Positions 52,199 through 60,919 of a stretch of 64,000 nucleotides of DNA are shown one piece after another. Source of the stretch: an uncultured Muribaculaceae bacterium. Its GTDB lineage: Bacteria > Bacteroidota > Bacteroidia > Bacteroidales > Muribaculaceae. The stretch spans positions 95,808 through 159,807 of the forward strand of contig CAJTME010000005.1 of NCBI GenBank assembly GCA_910577315.1, given 5' to 3'. The number at the start of each line of letters is the position of its first letter. Positions within the stretch are counted from its first letter, which is position 1. The notes below the pieces were generated by a model. That model searched no databases. It was not told where the DNA came from and saw only the letters and a program-made list of their open reading frames with translations. Position numbers and translations under genes: made by a program.

Positions 52199-53779
52199 AT
52201 GAAAACTAAAATATTTTCCATAATCGCCCTTTTGGCCGCTGCCGTCGGTTTGGGTGCCTGCTCGGAAGACTGGCAGCCTAACACCGAAAAGACCGGCCAG
52301 GTGGCGCTCAAGGACAATCTCGGCGTAATGGTCGATGACGCGCAGAACGTGCTGTCCCGCGCCGAACACGACATTGACAATTTCCTTGTAAAAATCTACC
52401 GGGACAACGAATATGACACCCCTGTCAACCAGTGGAAATACTCGGAACTCCCCGAAATTTTCTCACTCCCCGTCGGCGACTACCGCGTTGACGTCTGCTC
52501 GCACGAAGTGCAGAAAGCCGAATGGGACAACCCCTACTACTTCGGCTCGCAGACCTTCAAGATTGAAAACTCCAAAATCACCGAAATCGGCGCCGTGACC
52601 TGCAAATTCTCATCGGTGCGCGTATCCGTCAAGTTCACCGACGACCTCCGCGCCGCCATGGGCGACGACGTGCAGGTGCGCGTGGTGGTAAACGACGAGG
52701 GCGAGCTCTACTTCGACCCCGAGGAAACCCGCTCCGGCTATTATGAAGCTGTCGAAGGCTCCACCACCATGGCCGCATTCTTCACCGGCACAGTCAACGG
52801 CTACAAGGAAAACCTCCACAAGGTCTACGAGGACGTGGCAGCCGGCCAGCACCGCATCATCACATTCTCGCTCCGTTCCAACCCCCTCGAGCCCGATCCC
52901 GAAACCGGCTTCATCGATCCCGCCAACGGCATCAACGTCGACATCAGTGTTGACAACGAGGACATAAACGGCAACGTAACCCCCTCAGAGGAGCCCATCA
53001 CCCCCGGCCACAAACCCGGCGAGGAAGAGTTCGTCGAGGACGTTGACCTTAAGTTCGACGCCGCCACCTCGGCCCTCACCGTCAAGGCCGGCGCCGGCAT
53101 CCAGTCGCTGACCCTCGGTTTCGGCTCTGACAACGCCGACGCTGCCACCGCCTTCGCCGCCATCAACGGCCTCGACCTCGCCGACGCAGCCTCCGCATCG
53201 GCCGTGGCAGCCTATGGCCTCCCCACCGGCACCGCCGTGGCTGGCCAGACCGCCCTCACCGCCGATTTCACCAAACTCATCGAGGCAATCAAGGAATACG
53301 AAGGCAACCACACCCTCACCTTCACCGCCACCGACACCAAGGCCAACTCGGCCAACGGCACCACCGCCATCAAGGGCAACGGAGGCATTGAACCCATCAC
53401 CTTTGAAAGCGCCCTCCGCTTCGACACCCCGATGAATCCTTCTGATGAAACCGACGGCGTGGTCAAGATGATCGTCCCTGCCGGCATCGCCCACCTCGTC
53501 GTGACCATCAACAGTACCAACGAAGACTTTACCGGTGTGGCTGGTGCAATTTCCGGCACCGACTTCGCCTATCCCGGCGACATGGCCGAAACGCTTACCG
53601 GCTTCGGACTCGCCAACGGCGACGAGGTTCTGAACCAGACTGATGTCGACTTTGACATAACCATGTTCATGTCGCCCGCCTTCCTTCCCGGATTCGCTGG
53701 ACGCCACGAGTTCAAACTGGCTGTGACCGATAACGACGGCAATGAAAAATCCGCCACAATAATCTTTGAGGTACAATGA
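52199..53779 (+). CDS. DUF4493 lipoprotein 2, no PCMD
   Basis: 526 residues. Lipobox LGAC (Cys21), then SEDW. The DUF4493 domain (about 35-255) aligns with the first protein: GDYRVDVCSHEVQKAEW, PYYFGSQTFKIE and VSVKFTDDLRAAMG. The C-terminal half is Ala/Asp-rich beta structure, and the last 60 residues resemble an Ig-like domain (HEFKLAVTDNDGNEKSATI). Unlike its two neighbours it lacks a PCMD domain. It starts 18 bases after gene 1 and overlaps gene 3 by four bases. Confidence 0.83.
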   Translation: MKTKIFSIIALLAAAVGLGACSEDWQPNTEKTGQVALKDNLGVMVDDAQNVLSRAEHDIDNFLVKIYRDNEYDTPVNQWKYSELPEIFSLPVGDYRVDVCSHEVQKAEWDNPYYFGSQTFKIENSKITEIGAVTCKFSSVRVSVKFTDDLRAAMGDDVQVRVVVNDEGELYFDPEETRSGYYEAVEGSTTMAAFFTGTVNGYKENLHKVYEDVAAGQHRIITFSLRSNPLEPDPETGFIDPANGINVDISVDNEDINGNVTPSEEPITPGHKPGEEEFVEDVDLKFDAATSALTVKAGAGIQSLTLGFGSDNADAATAFAAINGLDLADAASASAVAAYGLPTGTAVAGQTALTADFTKLIEAIKEYEGNHTLTFTATDTKANSANGTTAIKGNGGIEPITFESALRFDTPMNPSDETDGVVKMIVPAGIAHLVVTINSTNEDFTGVAGAISGTDFAYPGDMAETLTGFGLANGDEVLNQTDVDFDITMFMSPAFLPGFAGRHEFKLAVTDNDGNEKSATIIFEVQ

Positions 53780-55947
53780 AATCGACGTTAAAACTTCTGG
53801 CACTGTCGGCGATAGCCGCCACTGCCCTGGGCAGCTGCTCCAGCGACGAGGAAATCTTCGACGTCGACGGACAGGGCACCGTATTCTTCTCGGCCACGCT
53901 CAATTCCGACCTGAAATCGCGCGCCAGCGCCACCGACGACGAACTGCGCGAGAGCTGCCTCCTGTGGATCTCCAACTCCGACAAAAATCTCGTGCGCGAA
54001 TACATGGGCCTCGATAACGTCCCCGACAACGGCGAGAAACTCGTTGCAGGCCACTACACCGCCCTCGCATGGGCCGGCGACTCGGTTCCCGCATCGTTCA
54101 CCGACCGCTACTTCACCGGCTCGCAGGAATTTGACGTGCGCAAAAACAGCACCACCGCCGTCAACATCACCTGCCGCATCGCCAACTCGGTGGTGGCCGT
54201 CAAGTATGCCGACGACATCGAGGACGTCCTCACCGACTACACCCTCACCGTCGGCCACTCGCAAGGCTCCCTAACCTTCGAGGGACGCGACGAACGCCGC
54301 GGCTACTTCATGATGAACTCGCGCGACCACGACCTCGAGTGGACCCTCACCGGCAAACTCAGCAACGGCGACGAGTACACCCGCACCGGCACAATCGAAG
54401 GCTGTGCGCCCGCCGTCCTCTACACCCTCAGCATCAAATGCTCAACCGGCGAGGAGGAAGTGATTGGCGGCGCATATCTCACCATCGAAATAGACGAGAG
54501 CGAAATCGTGGTTGAAGACGAAATCCAGCTCACCGCCGCCCCCGAGGTCAAAGGCTACAACTTCGACCTCGCCACCCCCATCCGCGCCGAAAAAGGCACG
54601 GTTGGCCGCCGCTCGCTCTGGATTAAATCCTCAACCGAGCTCAAGGGCATCGTCCTCACCTGCGACTACTTCCGCGACCTCTTCGCCATCGACGGCAACG
54701 ACTTCGACCTGCTGCAGATGACCGACACCGACCTCGCCGCCCGCGTCGAGGCCGCCGGCATCACCTATCAGCTCAACCACGACGCCGACAACGACTGGAC
54801 CACCGTCAAGCTCAATTTTGAGGACACCTTCACCGACATCCTCCCCGACGGCGAATACGCCATCCGCGTTGACGCCATCGACGCCAAGGGCAAGACCGGC
54901 ACCGGCACCCTGACCATCATCGTCAGCGACGCCCCCGTCGCCACCGGCACCTGCGATGCAGCCTCCGTATGGTCGACCAAAGCCACCATCACCGGCGAGG
55001 TCACCAAGCCCGACGCAGCCAACCCCGTCCTCTGCTACCGCAAGCGCGGCACCGCCACCTGGACACAGGCTGAAACCACAGTCAACGGCACAGCCATGAC
55101 CGCTGCCCTCACCGGCCTCGAACCCGCCACCACCTACGAGTTCGCCGCTTGCGCCGATGGCTACGAAGGCGCCGTCGCCACCTTCACCACCGACGGCACC
55201 CCGCAGCTCACCAACGCCGGATTCGAGGACTGGTACACCTACAAGAGCGACAAGCTCTGGGGTTTCGGCTCTGAAGGCAGCGAGAAGTTCTGGGACAGCG
55301 GCAACACCGCTCTTGAGAACTATACTTTCATCGTAAAACTTGAAACCAATCCCACCTCAAAAGACGAAACCGTTAAACATTCTGGCAATTCGTCAGTCCG
55401 TCTTAAATCCGTCAATGTTGGTGGCATTCAATTTGCAGCCGGCAATATGTTCATCGGCGAATTTATCCGCACCGACGGCACCAATGGCGTCCTCGGTTGG
55501 GGTCGCTCGTGGACTGCACGTCCCACCAAGCTCAAAGGCTGGGCCAAATACAGTCCCGTCAATGTAACGAAAGACAACTCGGAATACCCCAACCTTAAGA
55601 AGGGAGACCTTGACAACGGCATCATCTACATCGCCCTCCTCGACAACTCTGTTATCAAGGAAGATTCCGGCAAAAAGTACCCCGTAATCGTCAAGACAAA
55701 AGCGTCTGAGCGCACCCTCTTCGACAAAAACGGTTCAAACGTGATTGCCTACGGCGAACTCGTGTTCAAGCAGGCCACCGACGGCGACGGTATGGTGGAG
55801 TTTGAGATTCCCCTCACCTACAACCGCACCGACGTCAAGCCTACATATATAATGTGTACCGCTTCCGCCTCGATAGGCGGCGACTACTTCGTCGGCGGCG
55901 ACGGCTCGGCCCTCTGGCTCGACGATCTCGAACTCGTCTACGAATAA
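53776..55947 (+). CDS. DUF4493 / PCMD lipoprotein 3
   Basis: 723 residues. Lipobox LGSC (Cys21), then SSDEEIFDVDG. DUF4493 (about 35-230: GHYTALAWAGDS, YFTGSQEFDVRK, VVAVKYADDIEDVL), an Ig-like domain, an Fn3-like domain (TGLEPATTYEFAACADG, about 395-470) and PCMD (about 480-723) starting NAGFEDWYTYKSD and ending WLDDLELVYE. The three proteins share the N-terminal domain but differ in the rest, so they are likely to be subunits or variants of one surface assembly. ATGA overlap with gene 2; terminator at 55969. Confidence 0.85.
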   Translation: MKSTLKLLALSAIAATALGSCSSDEEIFDVDGQGTVFFSATLNSDLKSRASATDDELRESCLLWISNSDKNLVREYMGLDNVPDNGEKLVAGHYTALAWAGDSVPASFTDRYFTGSQEFDVRKNSTTAVNITCRIANSVVAVKYADDIEDVLTDYTLTVGHSQGSLTFEGRDERRGYFMMNSRDHDLEWTLTGKLSNGDEYTRTGTIEGCAPAVLYTLSIKCSTGEEEVIGGAYLTIEIDESEIVVEDEIQLTAAPEVKGYNFDLATPIRAEKGTVGRRSLWIKSSTELKGIVLTCDYFRDLFAIDGNDFDLLQMTDTDLAARVEAAGITYQLNHDADNDWTTVKLNFEDTFTDILPDGEYAIRVDAIDAKGKTGTGTLTIIVSDAPVATGTCDAASVWSTKATITGEVTKPDAANPVLCYRKRGTATWTQAETTVNGTAMTAALTGLEPATTYEFAACADGYEGAVATFTTDGTPQLTNAGFEDWYTYKSDKLWGFGSEGSEKFWDSGNTALENYTFIVKLETNPTSKDETVKHSGNSSVRLKSVNVGGIQFAAGNMFIGEFIRTDGTNGVLGWGRSWTARPTKLKGWAKYSPVNVTKDNSEYPNLKKGDLDNGIIYIALLDNSVIKEDSGKKYPVIVKTKASERTLFDKNGSNVIAYGELVFKQATDGDGMVEFEIPLTYNRTDVKPTYIMCTASASIGGDYFVGGDGSALWLDDLELVYE

Positions 55948-55968
55948 TCCCCCTCAGCATCCCCACTG

Positions 55969-55997
55969 AAAGCCATCCCCCCGGATGGCTTTTTTTA
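55969..55997 (+). terminator. Terminator of the DUF4493 operon
   Basis: AAAGCCATCC (55969-55978) pairs with GGATGGCTTT (55983-55992) with a four-base loop and a run of seven T. Confidence 0.9.
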
Positions 55998-56084
55998 TTT
56001 ACGTTCACCATTTTTTGCACCCGCCCCGCAACATTGCCCCGCCCGCCGATGTTTATGTCGTAGAAATTCAAAAAGTCAACGACT

Positions 56085-57008
56085 ATGGAAAGAAAAATAT
56101 CGTTTGGCGACGTACAAGTCGCTGTTACCGAGGCTTACGAAGCCTATAAAAGCATTAAGGAAGGAACCGTAGACAGCCGCATCGATGTCAAAGACCCCAA
56201 GGCCTTCGGCATCAGCATCGTGCTGACCGACGGCACCGTTGTGAACAAGGGCGACACCGACGTGCTCTCGGCCCTTGGCGACATCACCAAGATTCCGACC
56301 CACGTCATTCTCCTCAGCCAGAACTCCCCCGAGGAACTCGTGAAAAAGGCCGGCGTATGCCGCTGCCACGGGCGCAAGGCCGAGAAGCCCAGGATTCCCG
56401 TCAGCGCCCACGGTGTCCGCGCCGTCAGCGCCATCGTTCCGCAGAACGACCCCGACGGCAAGATGGACATCATCGTCAGCAACATCGAGTCGCTGATGGC
56501 CTCCGCCCCCGTCCTCGACGACAAGCTCTACGAAACCCTTAAGAAAGAAGTGGCCGACGCCAACACGATCGACACCATAGCCGCAGCAGACTATACCCTC
56601 TACGACCAGGCCGACATCGCCCTCGACATCTACACCAAGCTCGTAGCCCTCCAGGCCACGGCCGAACAGGCCGCCACTCTCGGCGCCACCATCGCCGCCG
56701 ACGGCCGCAACCCCAAGAACGGTCAGGAAGTGTTTGACGGCAAGATTTCGGCCAACGTCACCGCCCTCGTCGCCCGTGGCCCGCACCGCGAGGGACGCGC
56801 GTGGATGATGGAAGTCGGCGTTCCTGCCAAGAGCAGCTTCGGCGGCCTCGTGCTCGCCATCATGCCTGGCTTCGGCGCCATCGCCGCCTATTCGCCCGAA
56901 CTCGACGAAAACGGCGTTTCGGTCAAGGCCGCCAAAGCCGTGAAATACATTGCAAACAAATTACAGCTCAACGTCTATGCTTCGGCACGCGTCGAAGTGG
57001 TGAAATGA
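56085..57008 (+). CDS. Glutaminase-fold protein without the catalytic serine
   Basis: 307 residues, the normal length of a bacterial glutaminase. Recognisable family stretches: SIVLTDGTVVNKGDTD near residues 44-59, ATIAADGRNPKNGQEVFDG around 203-221, and VPAKSSFGGLVLAIMPGFGAI around 247. Active glutaminases have S-I-S-K-V (Ser and Lys catalytic); here the same place reads G-D66-I-T-K69-I. Lys is kept and Ser is replaced by Asp. It could be a pseudoenzyme or use another chemistry. The identification of the family is moderately sure; the loss of the serine depends on that alignment. Possible transcript from a promoter just upstream, terminator at 57089. Confidence 0.7.
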   Translation: MERKISFGDVQVAVTEAYEAYKSIKEGTVDSRIDVKDPKAFGISIVLTDGTVVNKGDTDVLSALGDITKIPTHVILLSQNSPEELVKKAGVCRCHGRKAEKPRIPVSAHGVRAVSAIVPQNDPDGKMDIIVSNIESLMASAPVLDDKLYETLKKEVADANTIDTIAAADYTLYDQADIALDIYTKLVALQATAEQAATLGATIAADGRNPKNGQEVFDGKISANVTALVARGPHREGRAWMMEVGVPAKSSFGGLVLAIMPGFGAIAAYSPELDENGVSVKAAKAVKYIANKLQLNVYASARVEVVK

Positions 57009-57088
57009 CATTGACGCAGCCCCCGGGGGAGGCCGCTCCTCCCCCACCGAATCGACCTTTATGGTTGAATGTTATATAATTCTGCGAG

Positions 57089-57123
57089 ACAGCCCCGACC
57101 GCACTTTTGGCGGCCGGGGCTGT
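57089..57123. terminator. Hairpin between the glutaminase-like and queA genes
   Basis: ACAGCCCCG (57089-57097) pairs with CGGGGCTGT (57115-57123); the two genes converge. There is no strong U tract. Confidence 0.6.
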
Positions 57124-57143
57124 TGTATGTCATTAAAGTATGG

Positions 57144-58355
57144 TCAGCGCATCAGCAGGCAGGCGTCGCCGTAGCTCAGGAAGCGGAAATCGTGCCCGAG
57201 GGCGTAATCATACACCGGGCGCCACCGGTCCTCGCCGATAAACGCCGAAACCAGCAGCAGCAGCGTGGAGCGCGGCTGATGAAAGTTGGTCACCATCCCC
57301 TTCACCACCCGGTACTGATAGCCCGGCGCGATGATTATTCGCGTCGAGGCGATAAGCGCCGGCGCCCCCGACGCCTCCAGGCTGTCGGCCACGATGGCGA
57401 GTGCCTCGGCGGCCGGCAGCGCGGGATGGGATTCTGAATACGGGTACCATTGCGGCACCTCGCCGTCCCACACCCCCTGGTGCATCAGGCAGCCGATATG
57501 GTACAGGCTTTCAAGAGTGCGCACCGACGTGGTGCCGACGGCTACGACCCTCTTGGACGCCAACAGGTCGGCCAGGCGGCGCACCACCCCGGCGTCCACG
57601 GCGATGAACTCGCTGTGCATTGGGTGCTCGCCTATCGAGTCCGACTTTACTGGCTGGAACGTGCCGGCGCCGACATGCAGCGTCACTTCAAGCCGCTCGA
57701 TACCCCTCTCGGATATGCGCGACAGCAATTCGGGCGTGAAATGCAGCCCTGCCGTCGGCGCCGCCACCGAGCCGTTTATGTGGGAATAGACCGTCTGGTA
57801 GTCCACCGAATCCGATTCCTCGGTCGAGCGGTTCAGGTAGGGCGGAATGGGAATCTCGCCGGCGGCGGCGATGACTTCCGAAAAGCTCACGCCCCCGGTC
57901 CACGAAAAGCGTACGCGCCAGGCGTTTCCCTCGGGGCTGACGCGCTCGGCGCGGAGAACGACGTCCTCGTCGCTCACCCTCACCGTGGTTTCCAGGGCGC
58001 CGTCTTTCCAGCGCTTGGAATTGCCCACGAAACACGTCCACTCACATTCGGCCGTGCGGGCGAAATTCTCCGCATAGTCGGCGGGCACCGATGGTTCGAG
58101 ACAGAATATCTCGATGAGGGCGCCCGTGGCCTTGCGGAAGCGCAGGCGCGCGTTTATGACGCGGGTGTTGTTGTAGACCAGCACCGCATCGTCGGGCAGC
58201 AGGTCGGCGAGTTGCGCGAACACGGCCTCGCCGATTCCGTCGCCTGGGGAATATGTCAGTAGCTTGCAGGCGTCGCGCTGTTCCAGGGGATGAGCCGCAA
58301 TGCGCTCCTCGGGCAACGGGTAGTCGTAGCTGTCGATTAATATGTCTTTTACCAT
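57144..58355 (-). CDS. queA: tRNA queuosine S-adenosylmethionine ribosyltransferase-isomerase
   Basis: 403 residues. QueA transfers the ribosyl part of SAM to preQ1 in tRNA to make epoxyqueuosine. Family blocks: YDYPLPEERIAAHPLEQRD, DDAVLVYNNTRVINARL, IPIPPYLNR, YQTVYSHINGSVAAPTAGLHFT and GTTSVRTLES. It is about 50 residues longer than E. coli QueA, in line with the long form seen in Bacteroidota, which often have two copies; whether this is the main or the second copy is not visible here. Confidence 0.92.
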   Translation of the reverse strand: MVKDILIDSYDYPLPEERIAAHPLEQRDACKLLTYSPGDGIGEAVFAQLADLLPDDAVLVYNNTRVINARLRFRKATGALIEIFCLEPSVPADYAENFARTAECEWTCFVGNSKRWKDGALETTVRVSDEDVVLRAERVSPEGNAWRVRFSWTGGVSFSEVIAAAGEIPIPPYLNRSTEESDSVDYQTVYSHINGSVAAPTAGLHFTPELLSRISERGIERLEVTLHVGAGTFQPVKSDSIGEHPMHSEFIAVDAGVVRRLADLLASKRVVAVGTTSVRTLESLYHIGCLMHQGVWDGEVPQWYPYSESHPALPAAEALAIVADSLEASGAPALIASTRIIIAPGYQYRVVKGMVTNFHQPRSTLLLLVSAFIGEDRWRPVYDYALGHDFRFLSYGDACLLMR

Positions 58356-58386
58356 TTCAAGATTTTAGAGGGCGTTTAATAACACG

Positions 58387-58394
58387 CAAAGTTA
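58387..58394 (-). promoter_or_regulatory. -7 element of queA
   Basis: TAACTTTG on the minus strand, 31 bases before the start codon; exact consensus. No preQ1 riboswitch was recognised in the short leader. Confidence 0.55.
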
Positions 58395-58419
58395 CGAAAA
58401 TTTCCCAAACCGGCGGTCA

Positions 58420-59322
58420 TCACGACCGCATCGCCGCGCGGTATTCGCTCGGTGTCTGCCCCGTGGCCCGCTTGAACATCCGCGAGAAATGCGCCGGATA
58501 CTCAAATCCGAGGTCGTATGCAATCAGGCTAACGTCCTCGTTGCCCGACGCCAGTCGGTTCTTGGCCACCGACACCATGTGGTTCGTGATGAGTTCCTTT
58601 GCCGACGAGCCCGTTTCCTTGCGGATGAGGTCGCCGAAATAACCCGGCGACAGGCTGGCACGCTCGGCAAAATAGGCCACCCCGGGAATACCCTCGCGCT
58701 GACGGCGGTTGTAATATCCGCGCAACTCGCGCTCAAACTGCGCCACGACATCCGAATTCACCTTATGGCGCGTGACAAACTGGCGGTCATAAAAGCGGTG
58801 CATGTATTCGAGAAGCAGCTGGATATTGGCAGCCAACACCGACCCCGAATGGGCGTCAACCGGCTGTTCGGTCTCCTCACGGATGCGTCCGAGACATTCC
58901 AGAAACGTGGCCCGCTCTGCCTCCGACAGGTGCAACGCTTCAAGCTGCGAATAGTTGAAGAAGCTGAACGACGGCATTTTCGCGGCCAGCGGAGACCCGA
59001 ACATGATGTCGGGGTGGAACAGCAGCCCCTTCACGTCGGGGGCAAGCCGCGTCACTTCCATGTCGACGTCGATGACCTGCCCGGGCGAGAAACACACCAC
59101 CGTGCCCTCCTGGCAGTCATAGCTGCGCCGCCCGTACTTCAACGTGCAGTTCACGTCGTTTTTCAAAAACAGGGCATACACGCCGTAATCAACCCTCACA
59201 TGGTTGACGGCCACAGTGGCTTGTTTCAAATCCACCACCGACACCAGCGGATGCCCCCCGCTCAGCCCGTAAAGTCTGTTGTAAGCTTCAATCGAATCAA
59301 GTTTGACCAATCTGTTTCCCAT
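58420..59322 (-). CDS. AraC-family transcriptional regulator
   Basis: 300 residues from ATG at 59322, which follows the promoter at 59352. N-terminal cupin-like ligand domain (about 20-150: CQEGTVVCFSPGQVIDVDM, which is quoted as a typical beta-turn), then two helix-turn-helix motifs (about 215-300): GIPGVAYFAERASLSPGYFGDL and the second with SLIAYDLGFEYPAHFSRMFK and the end GQTPSEYRA. It reads as a local or global activator of unknown target; the neighbouring genes run the same way but look separate. Confidence 0.93.
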   Translation of the reverse strand: MGNRLVKLDSIEAYNRLYGLSGGHPLVSVVDLKQATVAVNHVRVDYGVYALFLKNDVNCTLKYGRRSYDCQEGTVVCFSPGQVIDVDMEVTRLAPDVKGLLFHPDIMFGSPLAAKMPSFSFFNYSQLEALHLSEAERATFLECLGRIREETEQPVDAHSGSVLAANIQLLLEYMHRFYDRQFVTRHKVNSDVVAQFERELRGYYNRRQREGIPGVAYFAERASLSPGYFGDLIRKETGSSAKELITNHMVSVAKNRLASGNEDVSLIAYDLGFEYPAHFSRMFKRATGQTPSEYRAAMRS

Positions 59323-59351
59323 ACGCAGTCTTTGGAAATAAGAGTATGTTG

Positions 59352-59383
59352 CAAAGATAAGAATTTTCCGAATAAAAAACAAA
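59352..59383 (-). promoter_or_regulatory. Promoter of the AraC-type regulator gene
   Basis: TTTG (complement of 59380-59383), a 20-base spacer and TATCTTTG (complement of 59352-59359); consensus at both boxes. It decides the start at 59322. Confidence 0.8.
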
Positions 59384-59436
59384 GTCGCTCCCGCCCGGGG
59401 AACGACCCTGTTTTTCTGTCGGCTGTCGCGCCGCGC

Positions 59437-59652
59437 TCAGTCGCGGTGATCAGCCATCAGGCTGCGGGCCTTTTCGGCCTCGGTGTCGGGCACCATCAGC
59501 TCGACTGGCGCCCACGTGTCGGTCATCGGATAGACGCTCGATATGGTCGCATTCGAGAGCTCCACGGGGATTCCGTTGCTTTCAAGCATCCCCTTGACGA
59601 TATACGCTTCCTCAGGCGAGGAAAATGATGCTATTGTGGTCCACATAAACAC
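59437..59652 (-). CDS. DUF2007 domain protein
   Basis: 71 residues covering one DUF2007 (putative signal-transducing) domain: TTIASFSSPEEAYIVKGMLESNGIP quoted in part (SFSSPEEAYIVKGMLESN), then VELMVPDTEAEKA. Family members are small ferredoxin-like folds with a proposed binding role. It is the third gene after the NatA and NatB-like genes, four bases behind the permease stop, so it is probably part of that operon. Confidence 0.85.
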   Translation of the reverse strand: MFMWTTIASFSSPEEAYIVKGMLESNGIPVELSNATISSVYPMTDTWAPVELMVPDTEAEKARSLMADHRD

Positions 59653-59656
59653 CCTC

Positions 59657-60919
59657 TTACTTATATTTGGTCCAGCGTATAAGCTCGGCCACCGACGGCT
59701 TTTTGCCGTACATGAAGATGCCTACGCGATAGATCTTTGCGGCCACCCAAATCATGCCGAAGAACGAGCCGAACAGCACGACCACCGCCACGATGGCCTC
59801 CCACACGGGGATGCCGAAAGGCATGCGGGCCATCATCACCATCGGCGACGTGAACGGAATGATCGACGACCAGAAAGCCAGTCCGGAATTCGGATCCTGA
59901 ACCACCGCCATCGAGATGATGAATGCCAGGATTATGGGAACGATGGCCACCGACTGCAGCTGCGACGCATCCTGAATGTTGTCGACAGCCGAACCGATTG
60001 CCGCATATATCGACGAATAGAACAGGTAGCCGCCCACAAGGAAAAGCACCATGAACCCGAGCAGCTGGGCCATGAATCCGGCGTCGCCAAGCTGGCTGAT
60101 TGCCTGCACCACTGTCGGGTCGTCGCTCGACGCGGCCGCTCCGATTACGAGGGGCATCACCCACAGCGTGCACGCCATCAGCAGCACCGCCCATATCAGG
60201 ATTTGCGTCACAGCCACGGCGCCGATGCCTAGTATCTTGCCGAGCATCAGGTCGTTGGGCTTGACCGACGACACCACCAGCTCGAGCACCCTGTTGTTCT
60301 TCTCCTCGATTATCGAGGTCATCACCATCTGGCCGTACAGCATGATGAAGATATATAGGATGAGCATCATGAACGTGCCCAGCAGGTACGACAATATTGA
60401 CGAGGTTGCCGTCTCCTCCTCCTTGTCGAGGCGGAACGTCTGCATCGTCAGGTCAACCTCAACCTCTTTCATTATCTGTTCCAGATTGTCGATGTCATAT
60501 GCGCGGATGCGCAGGTCCTCGATGTTCTTTTCAAGCTGCGAGGTGATGAACTGCTCGGTCTGCATCGACGGCGCGCTGTGCGTGTAGAGCGTCACGCTGC
60601 CGTTGGGCGACGACACCACATCCTTGCCGATTACCAGGATGGCCTCGTAATCGTCGTTAGCCTTCACGTCGGCAAGCTCGCCGGTCACGGCCTTGAACTT
60701 GATGTCCCCGTCATTCTGGAGCTTCGGCGCAATAACGCCCGAATCGTCGATTACGGCGATTGTCTGCTTCTCCGGGCCCGAGAACGCGGCGATCAGGGCC
60801 GGAGCCGCCATCATCGCCACCATCAGCAGGGGCATCAGTATTGTCGTGATTATGAAACTCTTGCGCTTTACCCGTTCAAGGTATTCACGCGATATGATTA
60901 TTCCGAGTGCGCTTTTCAT
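59657..60919 (-). CDS. ABC-2 type exporter permease (NatB-like)
   Basis: 420 residues. Membrane helix 1 about 22-46, then a periplasmic domain (about 47-185) and five helices from about 188 to 395; this is the NatB/YhaP layout. The conserved stretch (IMTSIIEEKNNRVLELVVSSVKPNDLMLGK, quoted in part: IEEKNNRVLELVVSS) is the coupling helix after helix 2. Exports sodium or, more generally, unknown small molecules in homologues. The start overlaps the ATPase stop by four bases. Confidence 0.93.
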   Translation of the reverse strand: MKSALGIIISREYLERVKRKSFIITTILMPLLMVAMMAAPALIAAFSGPEKQTIAVIDDSGVIAPKLQNDGDIKFKAVTGELADVKANDDYEAILVIGKDVVSSPNGSVTLYTHSAPSMQTEQFITSQLEKNIEDLRIRAYDIDNLEQIMKEVEVDLTMQTFRLDKEEETATSSILSYLLGTFMMLILYIFIMLYGQMVMTSIIEEKNNRVLELVVSSVKPNDLMLGKILGIGAVAVTQILIWAVLLMACTLWVMPLVIGAAASSDDPTVVQAISQLGDAGFMAQLLGFMVLFLVGGYLFYSSIYAAIGSAVDNIQDASQLQSVAIVPIILAFIISMAVVQDPNSGLAFWSSIIPFTSPMVMMARMPFGIPVWEAIVAVVVLFGSFFGMIWVAAKIYRVGIFMYGKKPSVAELIRWTKYK

